Positions 55,740-63,768 of a stretch of DNA of 64,000 bases are shown one piece after another. The notes below the pieces were generated by a model. That model saw only the letters and a program-made list of their open reading frames with translations, made no database searches and was not told the DNA's origin. The stretch is from Hymenobacter psychrotolerans DSM 18569 (GTDB lineage Bacteria; Bacteroidota; Bacteroidia; Cytophagales; Hymenobacteraceae). Position 1 is the stretch's first letter. Each line of letters begins with the position of its first letter. The stretch covers positions 35,051 through 99,050 of the forward strand of contig NZ_FRAS01000018.1 in assembly GCF_900142395.1 (NCBI RefSeq), written 5' to 3'. A program made the translations under genes and the position numbers.

Positions 55740-56747
55740 ATGGCTGATGCCACACCGTCTGTTTTGTTTGATAATCATGGCCGTCCGCTGGAGTACCTGC
55801 GGCTGGCCGTGACGGACCGGTGCAACCTGCGCTGCTTCTATTGCATGCCCGAAGAAGGCATCAAGTACATGCCTAAGCAGGAGCTTCTGACCTACGAGGA
55901 GATGGAGCGGCTGGTTGGCCTGCTCACTGGCCTGGGTGTGCGCAAAGTGCGCCTGACGGGCGGGGAGCCATTCGTACGCCGCGACTTGGTGCCCTTTATG
56001 GCCCGCCTCGCCGCCATTCCCGGCCTCGACGACCTGAGCCTGACCACCAACGGCGTGCTCACGGCCCCGCACGTGCCCGAACTGGCCCGCCTGGGCGTGA
56101 AGGCCGTCAACCTCAGCCTCGATACCCTGGACCGCGCCCGGTTTGCCAGCATCACGCGCCGCGACGAGCTACCGCGGGTGCTGGATACGTTTTATGCGCT
56201 GCTGGCCTCTGGCATTCAGGTGAAAATCAATGCCGTAGTGATGGACGGGCAGAACATCGAAGACCTGGTGCCCTTGGCCGAGCTGACGCGGGAGCTGCCG
56301 GTAGAAGTGCGCTTTATCGAGGAAATGCCTTTCAACGGCGGCAGCCACGCCGCCACGCTGCCCTGGGACCACCGCCGCATCCGGCAGCATCTTGAGGCTA
56401 ATTTGGGCGAGTTCATACCCGTGCCTACGCCCGCCGGCGCCACGGCTTCCGAATACAGCATTGCCGGCCACCAAGGGCGCATTGGTATCATTGCAGCCTA
56501 TTCGCGCACGTTTTGCGGCACCTGCAACCGGATCCGGCTTACGGCCGAAGGCGGCCTCAAAACCTGTCTCTACGACCAGGGCGTGCTGGACGTGCGGGCC
56601 CTGCTGCGCGGCGGCTCCTCAGATGAAGAAGTAACCGAGGCCCTGAAAAACGCCTTCCGCTACCGCGCCGCCAACGGCTTCGAGGCCGAGCAACGCCGCC
56701 CTGTGCATCAGCTCAGCTTCGAGTCGATGAGCACGATTGGTGGCTAA
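55740..56747 (+). CDS. moaA: GTP 3',8-cyclase MoaA (radical SAM)
   Basis: A 335-residue radical SAM enzyme. N-terminal cluster CNLRCFYC (CxxxCxxC) and C-terminal cluster CGTCNRIRLTAEGGLKTC (CxxC...C). Further marks: VRKVRLTGGEPFVRRDLVPF, LTTNGVLTAPHVPELARLGVKAVNLSLDTLD and VKINAVVMDGQNIEDLVPL (cited in pieces). With MoaC it turns GTP into cyclic pyranopterin. ATG 55740 directly follows a TAGTTTTG -7-like box (55727-55734), so the transcript may be nearly leaderless. Confidence 0.97.
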   Translation: MADATPSVLFDNHGRPLEYLRLAVTDRCNLRCFYCMPEEGIKYMPKQELLTYEEMERLVGLLTGLGVRKVRLTGGEPFVRRDLVPFMARLAAIPGLDDLSLTTNGVLTAPHVPELARLGVKAVNLSLDTLDRARFASITRRDELPRVLDTFYALLASGIQVKINAVVMDGQNIEDLVPLAELTRELPVEVRFIEEMPFNGGSHAATLPWDHRRIRQHLEANLGEFIPVPTPAGATASEYSIAGHQGRIGIIAAYSRTFCGTCNRIRLTAEGGLKTCLYDQGVLDVRALLRGGSSDEEVTEALKNAFRYRAANGFEAEQRRPVHQLSFESMSTIGG

Positions 56748-56761
56748 GCGCAGCGGCGGGC

Positions 56762-57925
56762 CTATTTACCCAAGCCAACCCAGCCGCGCCGCATGGCATA
56801 GTGCGCCGCCGTTCCCACCAGCAAGCCCACCAGATAGCCGTAGGGCAGGCCCGCGCAGAGCAGTCCTACCAGCAGCGCCACCAGCAAATCTGGGCGGTGT
56901 TCCGCAACGTCGCGGAGCAGCGTGGCCAGCGTGAGAGCCTCGAACAGGAGCAGCACGCCCAGTACCGGCAGCGGGAAAATCTGCACGATTTGCTGGAAAC
57001 CCTGGCTGAAAAACAACCCCAGCACCAGAAACAGGCCCCCATAAATCAGGACGGAGCCGCCGGTGCGGCCGCCAAACGTGTAGTGGCCTACCATGCCGCC
57101 CGAGCCGTGGCACACCGGAAAGCCGCCCAGAAACGGATTCACGAGGTTCATGAGGGCATACGTGAAGCTGATTTGCCGCACCGTGAGACTCCGTTCCGGG
57201 AAATAGTCCTGCACCACCTGCCGGGTCGCCAGCACCGAGTTGCCGAGCGACAACGGAATCTGGGGCAAGGCCAGCAGCACGGCACCCGTCAGGATATCGG
57301 CGGTGGTGGGCACGTGCCAGGCCGGCAGGTGCAGCCCGATGGCCCGCTGAGCCGAGGTCAGATCGAGCTTGAAAACCAGCCCGTAGGCCACGCCCAGCGC
57401 CAGCACCACTAGGGCCGCCGGCCAGCGGCGGTTGCCCAGCAGCACCACCGTCACCAGAAAGCCGGCCGCCGCCAGCGCGTAGCCGGGCAGGCCGTCGGCG
57501 GGCACGTATTCTTTTAAGGCGAGGGTGGCCAGCTGCAGGGCCAGCCCAAACTGAATACCGCGCACTACCGGCTTCGGAACCAGCCGGGCCAGCGCGTCAA
57601 TCAGCCCCGTAACCGACAGCAGCAGCATACTGACGCCAATGGCCAGCCCTCCGCCAAAAATGATGCGCCCCGGAATTTTCTGCGCAATAACCAGCGCTGC
57701 AAACGCCTTCAGCGGCTGCACCGGCATCGGCATGCCGTACCAGAGGCCCGAAAACACCTGCATCAGCCCGAACATCACCAGCACCCCGGCGCTATCCATG
57801 CCCGAGGCCGCAATGATGCCGATGAGCAGCGGCAGATCAGTGCCTAAATCCCCGAAAGCCCCCGCCAGCTCATTTCTGTCGAAGCGGATGCGCGGGCGGG
57901 CAGGACGGGTGGCGGTGAGGGGCAT
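56762..57925 (-). CDS. MOT1-type putative molybdate/sulfate transporter
   Basis: A 387-residue integral membrane protein with about 10 helices. MOT1-family marks: NELAGAFGDLGTDLPLLIGIIAASGMD (FGDLGTDLPLLIG) and GLWYGMPMPVQPLKAFAALVIAQ (PMPVQPLKA), where eukaryotic MOT1 has FGDLGTYIP and PMPVQPM (family knowledge). SFTYALMNLVNPFLGGFPVCHGSGGMVGHYTFGGRTG is a second conserved stretch (cited in part). Start ATG 57925 (MPLTATRPARPRI); the longer frame from 58060 adds unrelated residues. No ModABC is present, so this is the likely molybdate entry route. On the minus strand, convergent with moaA. Confidence 0.85.
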   Translation of the reverse strand: MPLTATRPARPRIRFDRNELAGAFGDLGTDLPLLIGIIAASGMDSAGVLVMFGLMQVFSGLWYGMPMPVQPLKAFAALVIAQKIPGRIIFGGGLAIGVSMLLLSVTGLIDALARLVPKPVVRGIQFGLALQLATLALKEYVPADGLPGYALAAAGFLVTVVLLGNRRWPAALVVLALGVAYGLVFKLDLTSAQRAIGLHLPAWHVPTTADILTGAVLLALPQIPLSLGNSVLATRQVVQDYFPERSLTVRQISFTYALMNLVNPFLGGFPVCHGSGGMVGHYTFGGRTGGSVLIYGGLFLVLGLFFSQGFQQIVQIFPLPVLGVLLLFEALTLATLLRDVAEHRPDLLVALLVGLLCAGLPYGYLVGLLVGTAAHYAMRRGWVGLGK

Positions 57926-57986
57926 ACAGGGTATTTCAGACTGGATAATAGGGTAGGGGGGCACTTTATACAGGTAGACTCGCCGC

Positions 57987-59087
57987 TCAGGCAACCTTCT
58001 CAGCGGTATCCTGCCAGGCCAGTATGCCGCCTTCCAGATTCTGCAGGTTGGTGAAGCCATACGTGTTCTGCAGCAGGTCGATGGCCTGAGTGCTGCGGCG
58101 GCCGGAGTGGCAGTATACTATTACCGGGTGGTGCTTCGGAATCGAGGCCACGCCTTTCTCCAGGGTAGCCAGTGGCAACAGCGTAGCGCCCGGCAGGTGC
58201 GTAGCGGCAAATTCGTCCGGCTCGCGTACATCCAGCAGAAACGGCGGGTGGCCCGATTGCAGCAGTTCCCGCAGCTCTACCGCCGACACCGTGCTGATAC
58301 CGACTCCGCACAAATCGGCGTAATCGGCGGGGTTGGCAGTATCCAGGTTGATGGCAGCCTGCTCCGGGCGGCGCGGAAATTTCAGGACCCGACTCTGAAA
58401 CGACAGCGCATCTAGCATCCAGAGCCGCCCTACCAGCACTTCCCCGATTCCCAGCAACACCTTCAGCGTTTCTGTGGCCTGGGCCGTGCCTACCAGGCCG
58501 GGCAGCACGCCCAGCACGCCGGTGGCTTCGCAGTTGGGGGCTTCGCTGGCGGCCGGCGGCTGCGGAAACAGGCAGCGGTAGGTGGGCCCGCCCTGGTAGT
58601 TGAACACCGAAACCTGCCCTTCGAACTTATAGATGGCCCCCGATACCAGCGGCCGGCCGAGGCTCACGCAGGCATCGTTGAGCAGGTAGCGGGTCGGGAA
58701 GTTGTCGGAGCCGTCTACCACCACATCGTACTGCGCCACCAGTTCCCGCACATTGCCCAGCATCAGCCGGCAGTTGTACACCTCTGTGTGCACCAGCGGA
58801 TTAAGCTGGCGAAGAGCGTGCGCGGCGGTGGCTGCTTTGGGCTGGCCCACGTCGGCCGGGCCGTACAGAATCTGGCGCTGCAGGTTGCTCATGTCCACCT
58901 TGTCGGCATCCACAATGCCCAGCGTGCCTACGCCGGCGGCGGCCAGATACTGCAGCACCGGGCAGCCCAGCCCGCCGGCGCCTACCACCAGCACGCGGGC
59001 GTTTTTGAGGCGTAGCTGGCCGGCTTCCCCTATTTCGGGCAGTTGCAGGTGGCGGCGGTACCGCTGGCGTTCTTCGGTAGTAAGCAT
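57987..59087 (-). CDS. moeB: MoeB-like adenylyltransferase with rhodanese domain
   Basis: A 366-residue fusion. Residues about 15-245 are an E1-like adenylyltransferase: LLVVGAGGLGCPVLQYLAAAGVGTLGIVDADKVDMSNLQRQILY-type sequence (VGAGGLGCP, D..D.S NLQRQ), GSDNFPTRYLLNDACV, GVLGVLPGLVGTAQATETLK (cited in pieces). Residues about 275-360 are a rhodanese domain with CHSGRRS, the persulfide Cys loop. It adenylates MoaD's diglycine end and may deliver sulfur through the rhodanese Cys. A start at ATG 59087 fits the family. Confidence 0.93.
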   Translation of the reverse strand: MLTTEERQRYRRHLQLPEIGEAGQLRLKNARVLVVGAGGLGCPVLQYLAAAGVGTLGIVDADKVDMSNLQRQILYGPADVGQPKAATAAHALRQLNPLVHTEVYNCRLMLGNVRELVAQYDVVVDGSDNFPTRYLLNDACVSLGRPLVSGAIYKFEGQVSVFNYQGGPTYRCLFPQPPAASEAPNCEATGVLGVLPGLVGTAQATETLKVLLGIGEVLVGRLWMLDALSFQSRVLKFPRRPEQAAINLDTANPADYADLCGVGISTVSAVELRELLQSGHPPFLLDVREPDEFAATHLPGATLLPLATLEKGVASIPKHHPVIVYCHSGRRSTQAIDLLQNTYGFTNLQNLEGGILAWQDTAEKVA

Positions 59088-59224
59088 AGCTGAGAAAATA
59101 GGCGGCCTGAAAGGCGGGGTGTGGTGACTGCGGCTCATTCAAACTTACAACTGCCCCGTAAGGTTAAGATACTACGCGCTGGCTGCTTCGGCGCGGTTTT
59201 CCTCATCGGCTATCCGGATTCTCA

Positions 59225-60115
59225 GTGGCAACTCCCGTTTTTCTGCCTCCTACCAGCTACGAATACGTGACCGTGCAGAAAGTGCATGGCTCTACCGCTA
59301 CCGAAGCCTCCGACGTGCTGGCTGCCGAAGAGCCGCTGGAAATCCGCGTCGGTTACGGTCCCGAAAACCAGCGCCAGCACCGCACGCTGTCCGTCACGAT
59401 GCGCACACCGGGCCACGACTTCGAGCTGACGGCCGGCTTCCTGCTCACCGAAGGCCTGATCCGGGGGCGCGACGACCTGCAAGGGGTCATCTACTGTCCC
59501 GATGTGAAGAAGGAAGAGGAGCGCGAAAACGTGGTGCGGGCCGAGCTCAACCCAACCTCCGTGCCCGACTTGCCCCGCCTGGAGCGCCATTTCTACACCA
59601 GCAGCAGCTGCGGTGTGTGCGGCAAAACCAGCATTGAGGCGGTGCACGCGGCCAGTTGCCCGGTTTTGCCCACCAACGGGCCTGCCGTAGCCGCGGCCGT
59701 GGTGCATCAGCTGCCCGAGCGGCAGCGGGCGGCCCAGGCGCTGTTCGAGCAAACCGGCGGCCTGCACGCCGCCGCCCTGTTTTCGCCGGCCGGCGAGCTG
59801 CTGCTGCTGCGCGAAGACGTGGGCCGCCACAACGCCCTCGACAAGGTGATTGGGGCCGCGCTGCTGGCCGGGCAGCTGCCGCTGCATGGCGCGGTGCTGC
59901 TGGTAAGTGGCCGTGCGAGCTTCGAGCTGGTGCAGAAAGCAGCGGTGGCGGGTATTCCGGTGCTGGCCGCCGTCGGGGCTCCCAGCTCCCTGGCCGTTTC
60001 GGCCGCCCACAATTTCGGTATGACGCTCTGCGGCTTCGTGCGCCAGAATCGGTTCAACATCTACAGCCACAGCTGGCGCATCACGCAGGAGCCACCGGCT
60101 GAACCGCCGGCCTGA
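59225..60115 (+). CDS. fdhD: Formate dehydrogenase accessory sulfurtransferase FdhD
   Basis: A 296-residue FdhD from GTG 59225. The CxxC that carries sulfur is SSSCGVCGKTSIE. Other family marks: VTMRTPGHDFELTAGFLLTEGLI, LREDVGRHNALDKVIG and GRASFELVQKAAVAGIPVLAAVGAPSSLAV (cited in pieces). FdhD passes sulfur from IscS to the molybdenum cofactor in formate dehydrogenases, so its presence predicts a sulfurated-Mo enzyme, which is encoded 430 bp downstream. Confidence 0.95.
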   Translation: MATPVFLPPTSYEYVTVQKVHGSTATEASDVLAAEEPLEIRVGYGPENQRQHRTLSVTMRTPGHDFELTAGFLLTEGLIRGRDDLQGVIYCPDVKKEEERENVVRAELNPTSVPDLPRLERHFYTSSSCGVCGKTSIEAVHAASCPVLPTNGPAVAAAVVHQLPERQRAAQALFEQTGGLHAAALFSPAGELLLLREDVGRHNALDKVIGAALLAGQLPLHGAVLLVSGRASFELVQKAAVAGIPVLAAVGAPSSLAVSAAHNFGMTLCGFVRQNRFNIYSHSWRITQEPPAEPPA

Positions 60116-60172
60116 ATACTGCCTGATGTAGCGTCCACTTCGTTCATATACCCTGCCTCCGCTTCGCATTCC

Positions 60173-60505
60173 ATGAAACTCCGCCTCGAAGACAACACCC
60201 TGCGCCTGCGCCTCTCCGCGGAAGAAGTAGCTGACTTTGGCCGCACCGGCCAGCTGCAAACGGTGGTACCGCTCGGGCCCGCTGCCCTCGATACGCTGAC
60301 GTATGTGTTGGTACGGGCTGCCGGCCTGGGTGGCTTGGAGCTGCAATTGGCGTATTCGCCGGGCCATATCACGGTGCAGGTCCCGGCCGCCGTAGCCGAT
60401 GAGTGGACTGCCTCCGAAACCATCAGCCTGCGCTGCAGTTATCCAGTGGCCGGCAACCAAGTACTGCATATATTGGTAGAGAAGGACTTAGGTTGTAAGC
60501 ACTAG
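60173..60505 (+). CDS. Small conserved protein, DUF7009-like
   Basis: A 110-residue protein starting MKLRLEDNTLRLRLSAEEVADFGRTGQLQTVVPLG. The second half has SPGHITVQVPAAVADEWTASETISLRCSY and ends LVEKDLGCKH. It is small, beta-rich and without signal or membrane segment. I associate the pattern with a DUF7009-like family found beside FdhD in Bacteroidota. It lies between fdhD and fdhF, on the same strand, so a role in assembling or maintaining the molybdoenzyme is likely but unproven. Confidence 0.65.
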   Translation: MKLRLEDNTLRLRLSAEEVADFGRTGQLQTVVPLGPAALDTLTYVLVRAAGLGGLELQLAYSPGHITVQVPAAVADEWTASETISLRCSYPVAGNQVLHILVEKDLGCKH

Positions 60506-60544
60506 CCTTCTTCAATTTCTGCTCCCACCGAAAGACCTTATTCC

Positions 60545-63100
60545 ATGGAAGAGTCTCCCATTGCCGACCCGAACAAAGCAGGCAAGCAGCACGAGCAAAA
60601 AGCCAGCAATGCGCCCAAAAGCGGGGAGCGGCCCGACCAGGGCGCCGCGCCGGCTCCCGACCATTACCGCCCCGACCCGCAGGCCGCCCGCGACGAAAGT
60701 AATATCACCCCTCCAGACGTGGCTAACGCAAAATATACCCACCCGATTCTGGCTCAGCCGCCCGAAGCCCTGACCGGCATCCGGCTCGAAGAGCGCGCCA
60801 AAGTAGCGGCCGGCGTCACGGCCGTTATCAAGTCCATGGAATTCAGCTGGAGCGAAGGCGGCCTGAACCGCGGCACCCGTGGCCTGCTCAAAATGAACCA
60901 GAAGGACGGTTTCGACTGCTCCAGTTGCGCTTGGCCTGACCCCGACGACCACCGCTCGGTAGCCGAGTTTTGCGAAAACGGCGCCAAAGCCACTGCCTCC
61001 GACGCCGACGACAAAGCGGCCGGCCCGGAGTTTTTCGCGCGCTACAGCCTGGCCCAGCTTTCCCAGATGACCGACCGGGACCAGAACAACGCCGGCCGCC
61101 TCACGCACCCCATGGTCAAGCGCCCCGGCGACAACCACTACTCGCCCATTGCGTGGCCCGATGCCTTCCAGCTCATCGGCGACCATCTGAATGCGTTGGA
61201 TTCGCCCAACGAAGCGGTGTTCTACACGTCCGGCAAAGTGCCTAATGAGCCCGCCTTCCTGTTCCAGCTCTTCGCCAAGCAGCTCGGCACCAACAACCTG
61301 CCCGACTGCTCCAACATGTGCCACGAAAGCAGCGGCGCGGCCCTCAGTCCCACACTCGGTTTGGGCAAGGGCTCCGTTACGCTCAACGACATCTACGAGG
61401 CCGAAGTCATCCTTATTATAGGGCAGAACCCGGGCACCAACCATCCGCGCATGCTCACGGCCCTGCAGAAGGCCAAGCGCAACGGGGCTAAGATCATCAG
61501 CATCAACCCGCTCATCGAAGCCGGCCTCAACCACTTCAAGAACCCACAGGATTTCATGAACCCGCTCAGAGCACTGGGCGCGCTGATGGGCGACGGCACC
61601 CAGATTACCGACCTGTATCTGCAGGTTCGGGTGGATGGCGACATGGCCCTGCTGCGCGGTATCATGAAGCACCTCTTCGAAGCCGAGGACCTCAACCCCG
61701 GCCAGGTAGTAGACCGGGCCTTCATTGCCGAGTACACCACCGGCTTCGAGTCGTTCGAGCAGAATATCCGCAACACTTCCTGGGAGGATATCGAGGAGCT
61801 GAGCGGAATCAGCCGCGACCAGCTCCTGGAGGCTGCCAATATGCTGGCCACCAAAAAGAAAATCATCACCTGCTGGGCTATGGGCGTCACGCAGCAGCGG
61901 CAGGGCGTGCAGACCATCCAGGAAATCGTGAACCTGCACCTGATGAAAGGCGCCATTGGCAAGCGTGGCGCAGGTACCTGCCCCGTGCGCGGCCACTCCA
62001 ACGTGCAGGGCGACCGGACTATGGGCGTCTGGGAGCAGCCCACCAAGGCGTTTCAGGATGCGTTGAGCAAGGAATTCAACTTCCAGGCTCCCTACGAACA
62101 TGGCTACGACACCGTGGAGGCCATCAAAGCCATGTACAAAGGCAAAACCAAGGTGTTCTTCAGCCTCGGCGGCAACCTGCTGGGGGCCGGCCCCGATACC
62201 GAAGTCATTGCCGAAGGCATGCGTAAGCAGAAGCTGACGGTGTTTGTCGGCACCAAGCTCAACCGCGGCCACCTCACCACCGGCGAAACCAGCCTGCTGC
62301 TGCCCTGCTTCACGCACGCCGACGTAGATATGCAGAAGTCCGGCCACCAGATGACCTCCTGCGAAAACTCTATGGGCGTGGTTAGCCAGAACAAAGGCGT
62401 CCTGATTCCGCTCGAAGGCCAGATGATGAGCGAAGTGGCCATTATCAGCGGTGTCGCCATTGCTACTCTCGGCAGCCGCACCAACATCGCCGACTGGGTT
62501 GCCATGACCGAGAACTACGATGTCATCCGCGACCATATCAGCCGCGTGATTCCCGGCTTCGAGAACTTCAACGAGAAGCTGCGTCGCCCCGGTGGCTTCT
62601 ACCTGCCCAATGGTCCCCGCGACCGGAAGTTCACCACGCCCAACGGCAAGGCCAACTTTACTACCACCGAGCTGCAGCACTACCAGCGCGAACTGGAGCC
62701 GGACCAGCTTATTCTGATGACGGTGCGCAGCCACGACCAGTTCAACACTACTATATACGACTACAATGACCGGTACCGGGGCGTATTCAACGAGCGGCGC
62801 GTCCTGTTCATGAATCCCCAGGATATGGCCGAGCGGGGTATTGGCGCCAAGGACCTCATCGACATCACCAGCCACTTTAAAGGCGAAACCCGCACTGTCG
62901 AGAAGTTCGTGGCCGTCCCCTACGACATTCCCAAAGGCAACGTGTCTGCCTATTTCCCCGAAGCCAATCCATTGGTTCCAATAGCCAGCGTGGCCAAAAC
63001 CAGCAATACGCCTACCTCTAAGTATGTAGTAGTAACGGTAGTGCCCACACTCAAAACCACTGGCGCTCCTGTAGAGCAGCGCTTGGCAGTGGAAGCGTAG
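60545..63100 (+). CDS. FdhF/YdeP family molybdopterin oxidoreductase
   Basis: An 851-residue molybdopterin enzyme of the FdhF/YdeP family. N-terminal Cys-rich part DCSSCAW (C125, C128) and EFCENG (C143) is the YdeP version of the 4Fe-4S region. At the metal site, NMCHESSGAALSPTLGLGKGS aligns with the RVUHGPS of E. coli FdhF, so C259 replaces selenocysteine and H260 the adjacent His. Further marks are ILIIGQNPGTNHPRMLTALQKAKRNGAKII and the molybdopterin dinucleotide domain near the C-terminus (LMTVRSHDQFNTTIYDYNDRYRGV, cited in pieces). No membrane anchor or Tat signal is seen, so it is cytoplasmic. Formate oxidation is plausible but the family also includes acid-resistance proteins. Confidence 0.9.
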   Translation: MEESPIADPNKAGKQHEQKASNAPKSGERPDQGAAPAPDHYRPDPQAARDESNITPPDVANAKYTHPILAQPPEALTGIRLEERAKVAAGVTAVIKSMEFSWSEGGLNRGTRGLLKMNQKDGFDCSSCAWPDPDDHRSVAEFCENGAKATASDADDKAAGPEFFARYSLAQLSQMTDRDQNNAGRLTHPMVKRPGDNHYSPIAWPDAFQLIGDHLNALDSPNEAVFYTSGKVPNEPAFLFQLFAKQLGTNNLPDCSNMCHESSGAALSPTLGLGKGSVTLNDIYEAEVILIIGQNPGTNHPRMLTALQKAKRNGAKIISINPLIEAGLNHFKNPQDFMNPLRALGALMGDGTQITDLYLQVRVDGDMALLRGIMKHLFEAEDLNPGQVVDRAFIAEYTTGFESFEQNIRNTSWEDIEELSGISRDQLLEAANMLATKKKIITCWAMGVTQQRQGVQTIQEIVNLHLMKGAIGKRGAGTCPVRGHSNVQGDRTMGVWEQPTKAFQDALSKEFNFQAPYEHGYDTVEAIKAMYKGKTKVFFSLGGNLLGAGPDTEVIAEGMRKQKLTVFVGTKLNRGHLTTGETSLLLPCFTHADVDMQKSGHQMTSCENSMGVVSQNKGVLIPLEGQMMSEVAIISGVAIATLGSRTNIADWVAMTENYDVIRDHISRVIPGFENFNEKLRRPGGFYLPNGPRDRKFTTPNGKANFTTTELQHYQRELEPDQLILMTVRSHDQFNTTIYDYNDRYRGVFNERRVLFMNPQDMAERGIGAKDLIDITSHFKGETRTVEKFVAVPYDIPKGNVSAYFPEANPLVPIASVAKTSNTPTSKYVVVTVVPTLKTTGAPVEQRLAVEA

Positions 63101-63141
63101 CCCCAATACATATAATAAGAGTCACTCATCTTGGCTTCAGT

Positions 63142-63180
63142 CGACCTCCCCTACTATGCTCAGCAGTGTAGGGGAGGTCG
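63142..63180. terminator. Hairpin after the molybdoenzyme gene
   Basis: CGACCTCCCCTAC (63142-63154) and GTAGGGGAGGTCG (63168-63180) form a perfect 13-bp stem with a 13-nt loop, 41 bp after the stop. No T tract follows, so it is a terminator candidate only. Confidence 0.6.
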
Positions 63181-63359
63181 GCGTTTATAGGGAATACTGC
63201 TTCATAAAGGCCCTTTTGGGGCGGTCATAGCGAGTTGGTAACTTTTTTTGATCTGCGAGTGAACTAAGGGCAGGAGCTAAGTAGTTGTCTGCCAGTGCCC
63301 GGTTCGCTGCCACGGCCACGCCCTACGCGCCGGCCGATAAAAAAAGTTGGCCCCGGGGC

Positions 63360-63390
63360 TTGCACCGGAAAAAACGACCGACTACTTTTG
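63360..63390 (+). promoter_or_regulatory. rrn promoter 1
   Basis: TTG (63360-63362), 20 bp, TACTTTTG (63383-63390). Confidence 0.7.
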
Positions 63391-63459
63391 CACTCCCAAT
63401 CCGAAACGCGGACGGGCAACAGGCCGAATCAGCCCGGAAAAGAAAGTTGCTGGCCCAGG

Positions 63460-63490
63460 TAGCAAACCCGGAAAAGTCTACTTACCTTTG
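63460..63490 (+). promoter_or_regulatory. rrn promoter 2
   Basis: TAG in place of TTG (63460-63462), 20 bp, TACCTTTG (63483-63490). The -33 is degenerate, so it may be weaker than the others. Confidence 0.55.
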
Positions 63491-63546
63491 CAGCCCGCTT
63501 CAACCGGAAACGGAACCCGCTTCGAAAAAAAAGTTTGCCTGGTTAC

Positions 63547-63578
63547 TTGCAGGCGAAGAAAACGAGGTGTTACCTTTG
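63547..63578 (+). promoter_or_regulatory. rrn promoter 3
   Basis: TTG (63547-63549), 21 bp, TACCTTTG (63571-63578). Confidence 0.7.
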
Positions 63579-63646
63579 CAGCCTGCTTCAACCGGAAGCC
63601 GGGCCACGACTCTACGAAAAGCCCTAAAAAGTTTTTCGGCCCGGAG

Positions 63647-63676
63647 TTGGAAACTCAAAAAAGGGTGTTACCTTTG
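63647..63676 (+). promoter_or_regulatory. rrn promoter 4
   Basis: TTG (63647-63649), 19 bp, TACCTTTG (63669-63676). Confidence 0.72.
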
Positions 63677-63738
63677 CAGCCCGCCGCGCTTCGAACGAGA
63701 AACGGCCGGGCAGGCAGGAAAAAGAAACAACCTTTTTC

Positions 63739-63768
63739 TTGCGATTTTAAAAAGGTTGTGTACCTTTG
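63739..63768 (+). promoter_or_regulatory. rrn promoter 5
   Basis: TTG (63739-63741), 19 bp, TACCTTTG (63761-63768). It is the copy nearest the leader. Confidence 0.72.

Larger units (their letters stand above)
63360..63768 (+). repeat. Five tandem promoter repeats, probable rrn promoter array
   Basis: Five imperfect repeats carry a -7 box (TACTTTTG or TACCTTTG) at 63383, 63483, 63571, 63669 and 63761, spaced 100, 88, 98 and 92 bp. Each is followed by GCA or GCAGCCC and a Cys/Gly-rich GCTTCAACCGGAAxCGG-type block, and preceded by A-rich AAAAAGTT. It leads into a leader typical of Bacteroidota rRNA operons. The frames 63285-63812 and 63347-63889 that overlap it are not genes. Confidence 0.75.

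Noticed and set aside
61319..61321. Selenocysteine at the metal site of the molybdoenzyme
   Set aside because: The codon is TGC (Cys259), not TGA, and the frame is intact.
60512..63106. Antisense frame of 864 residues opposite the molybdoenzyme gene
   Set aside because: High-GC mirror frame of a well-supported gene; the sequence is His/Val/Gly/Gln-rich and lacks any domain.
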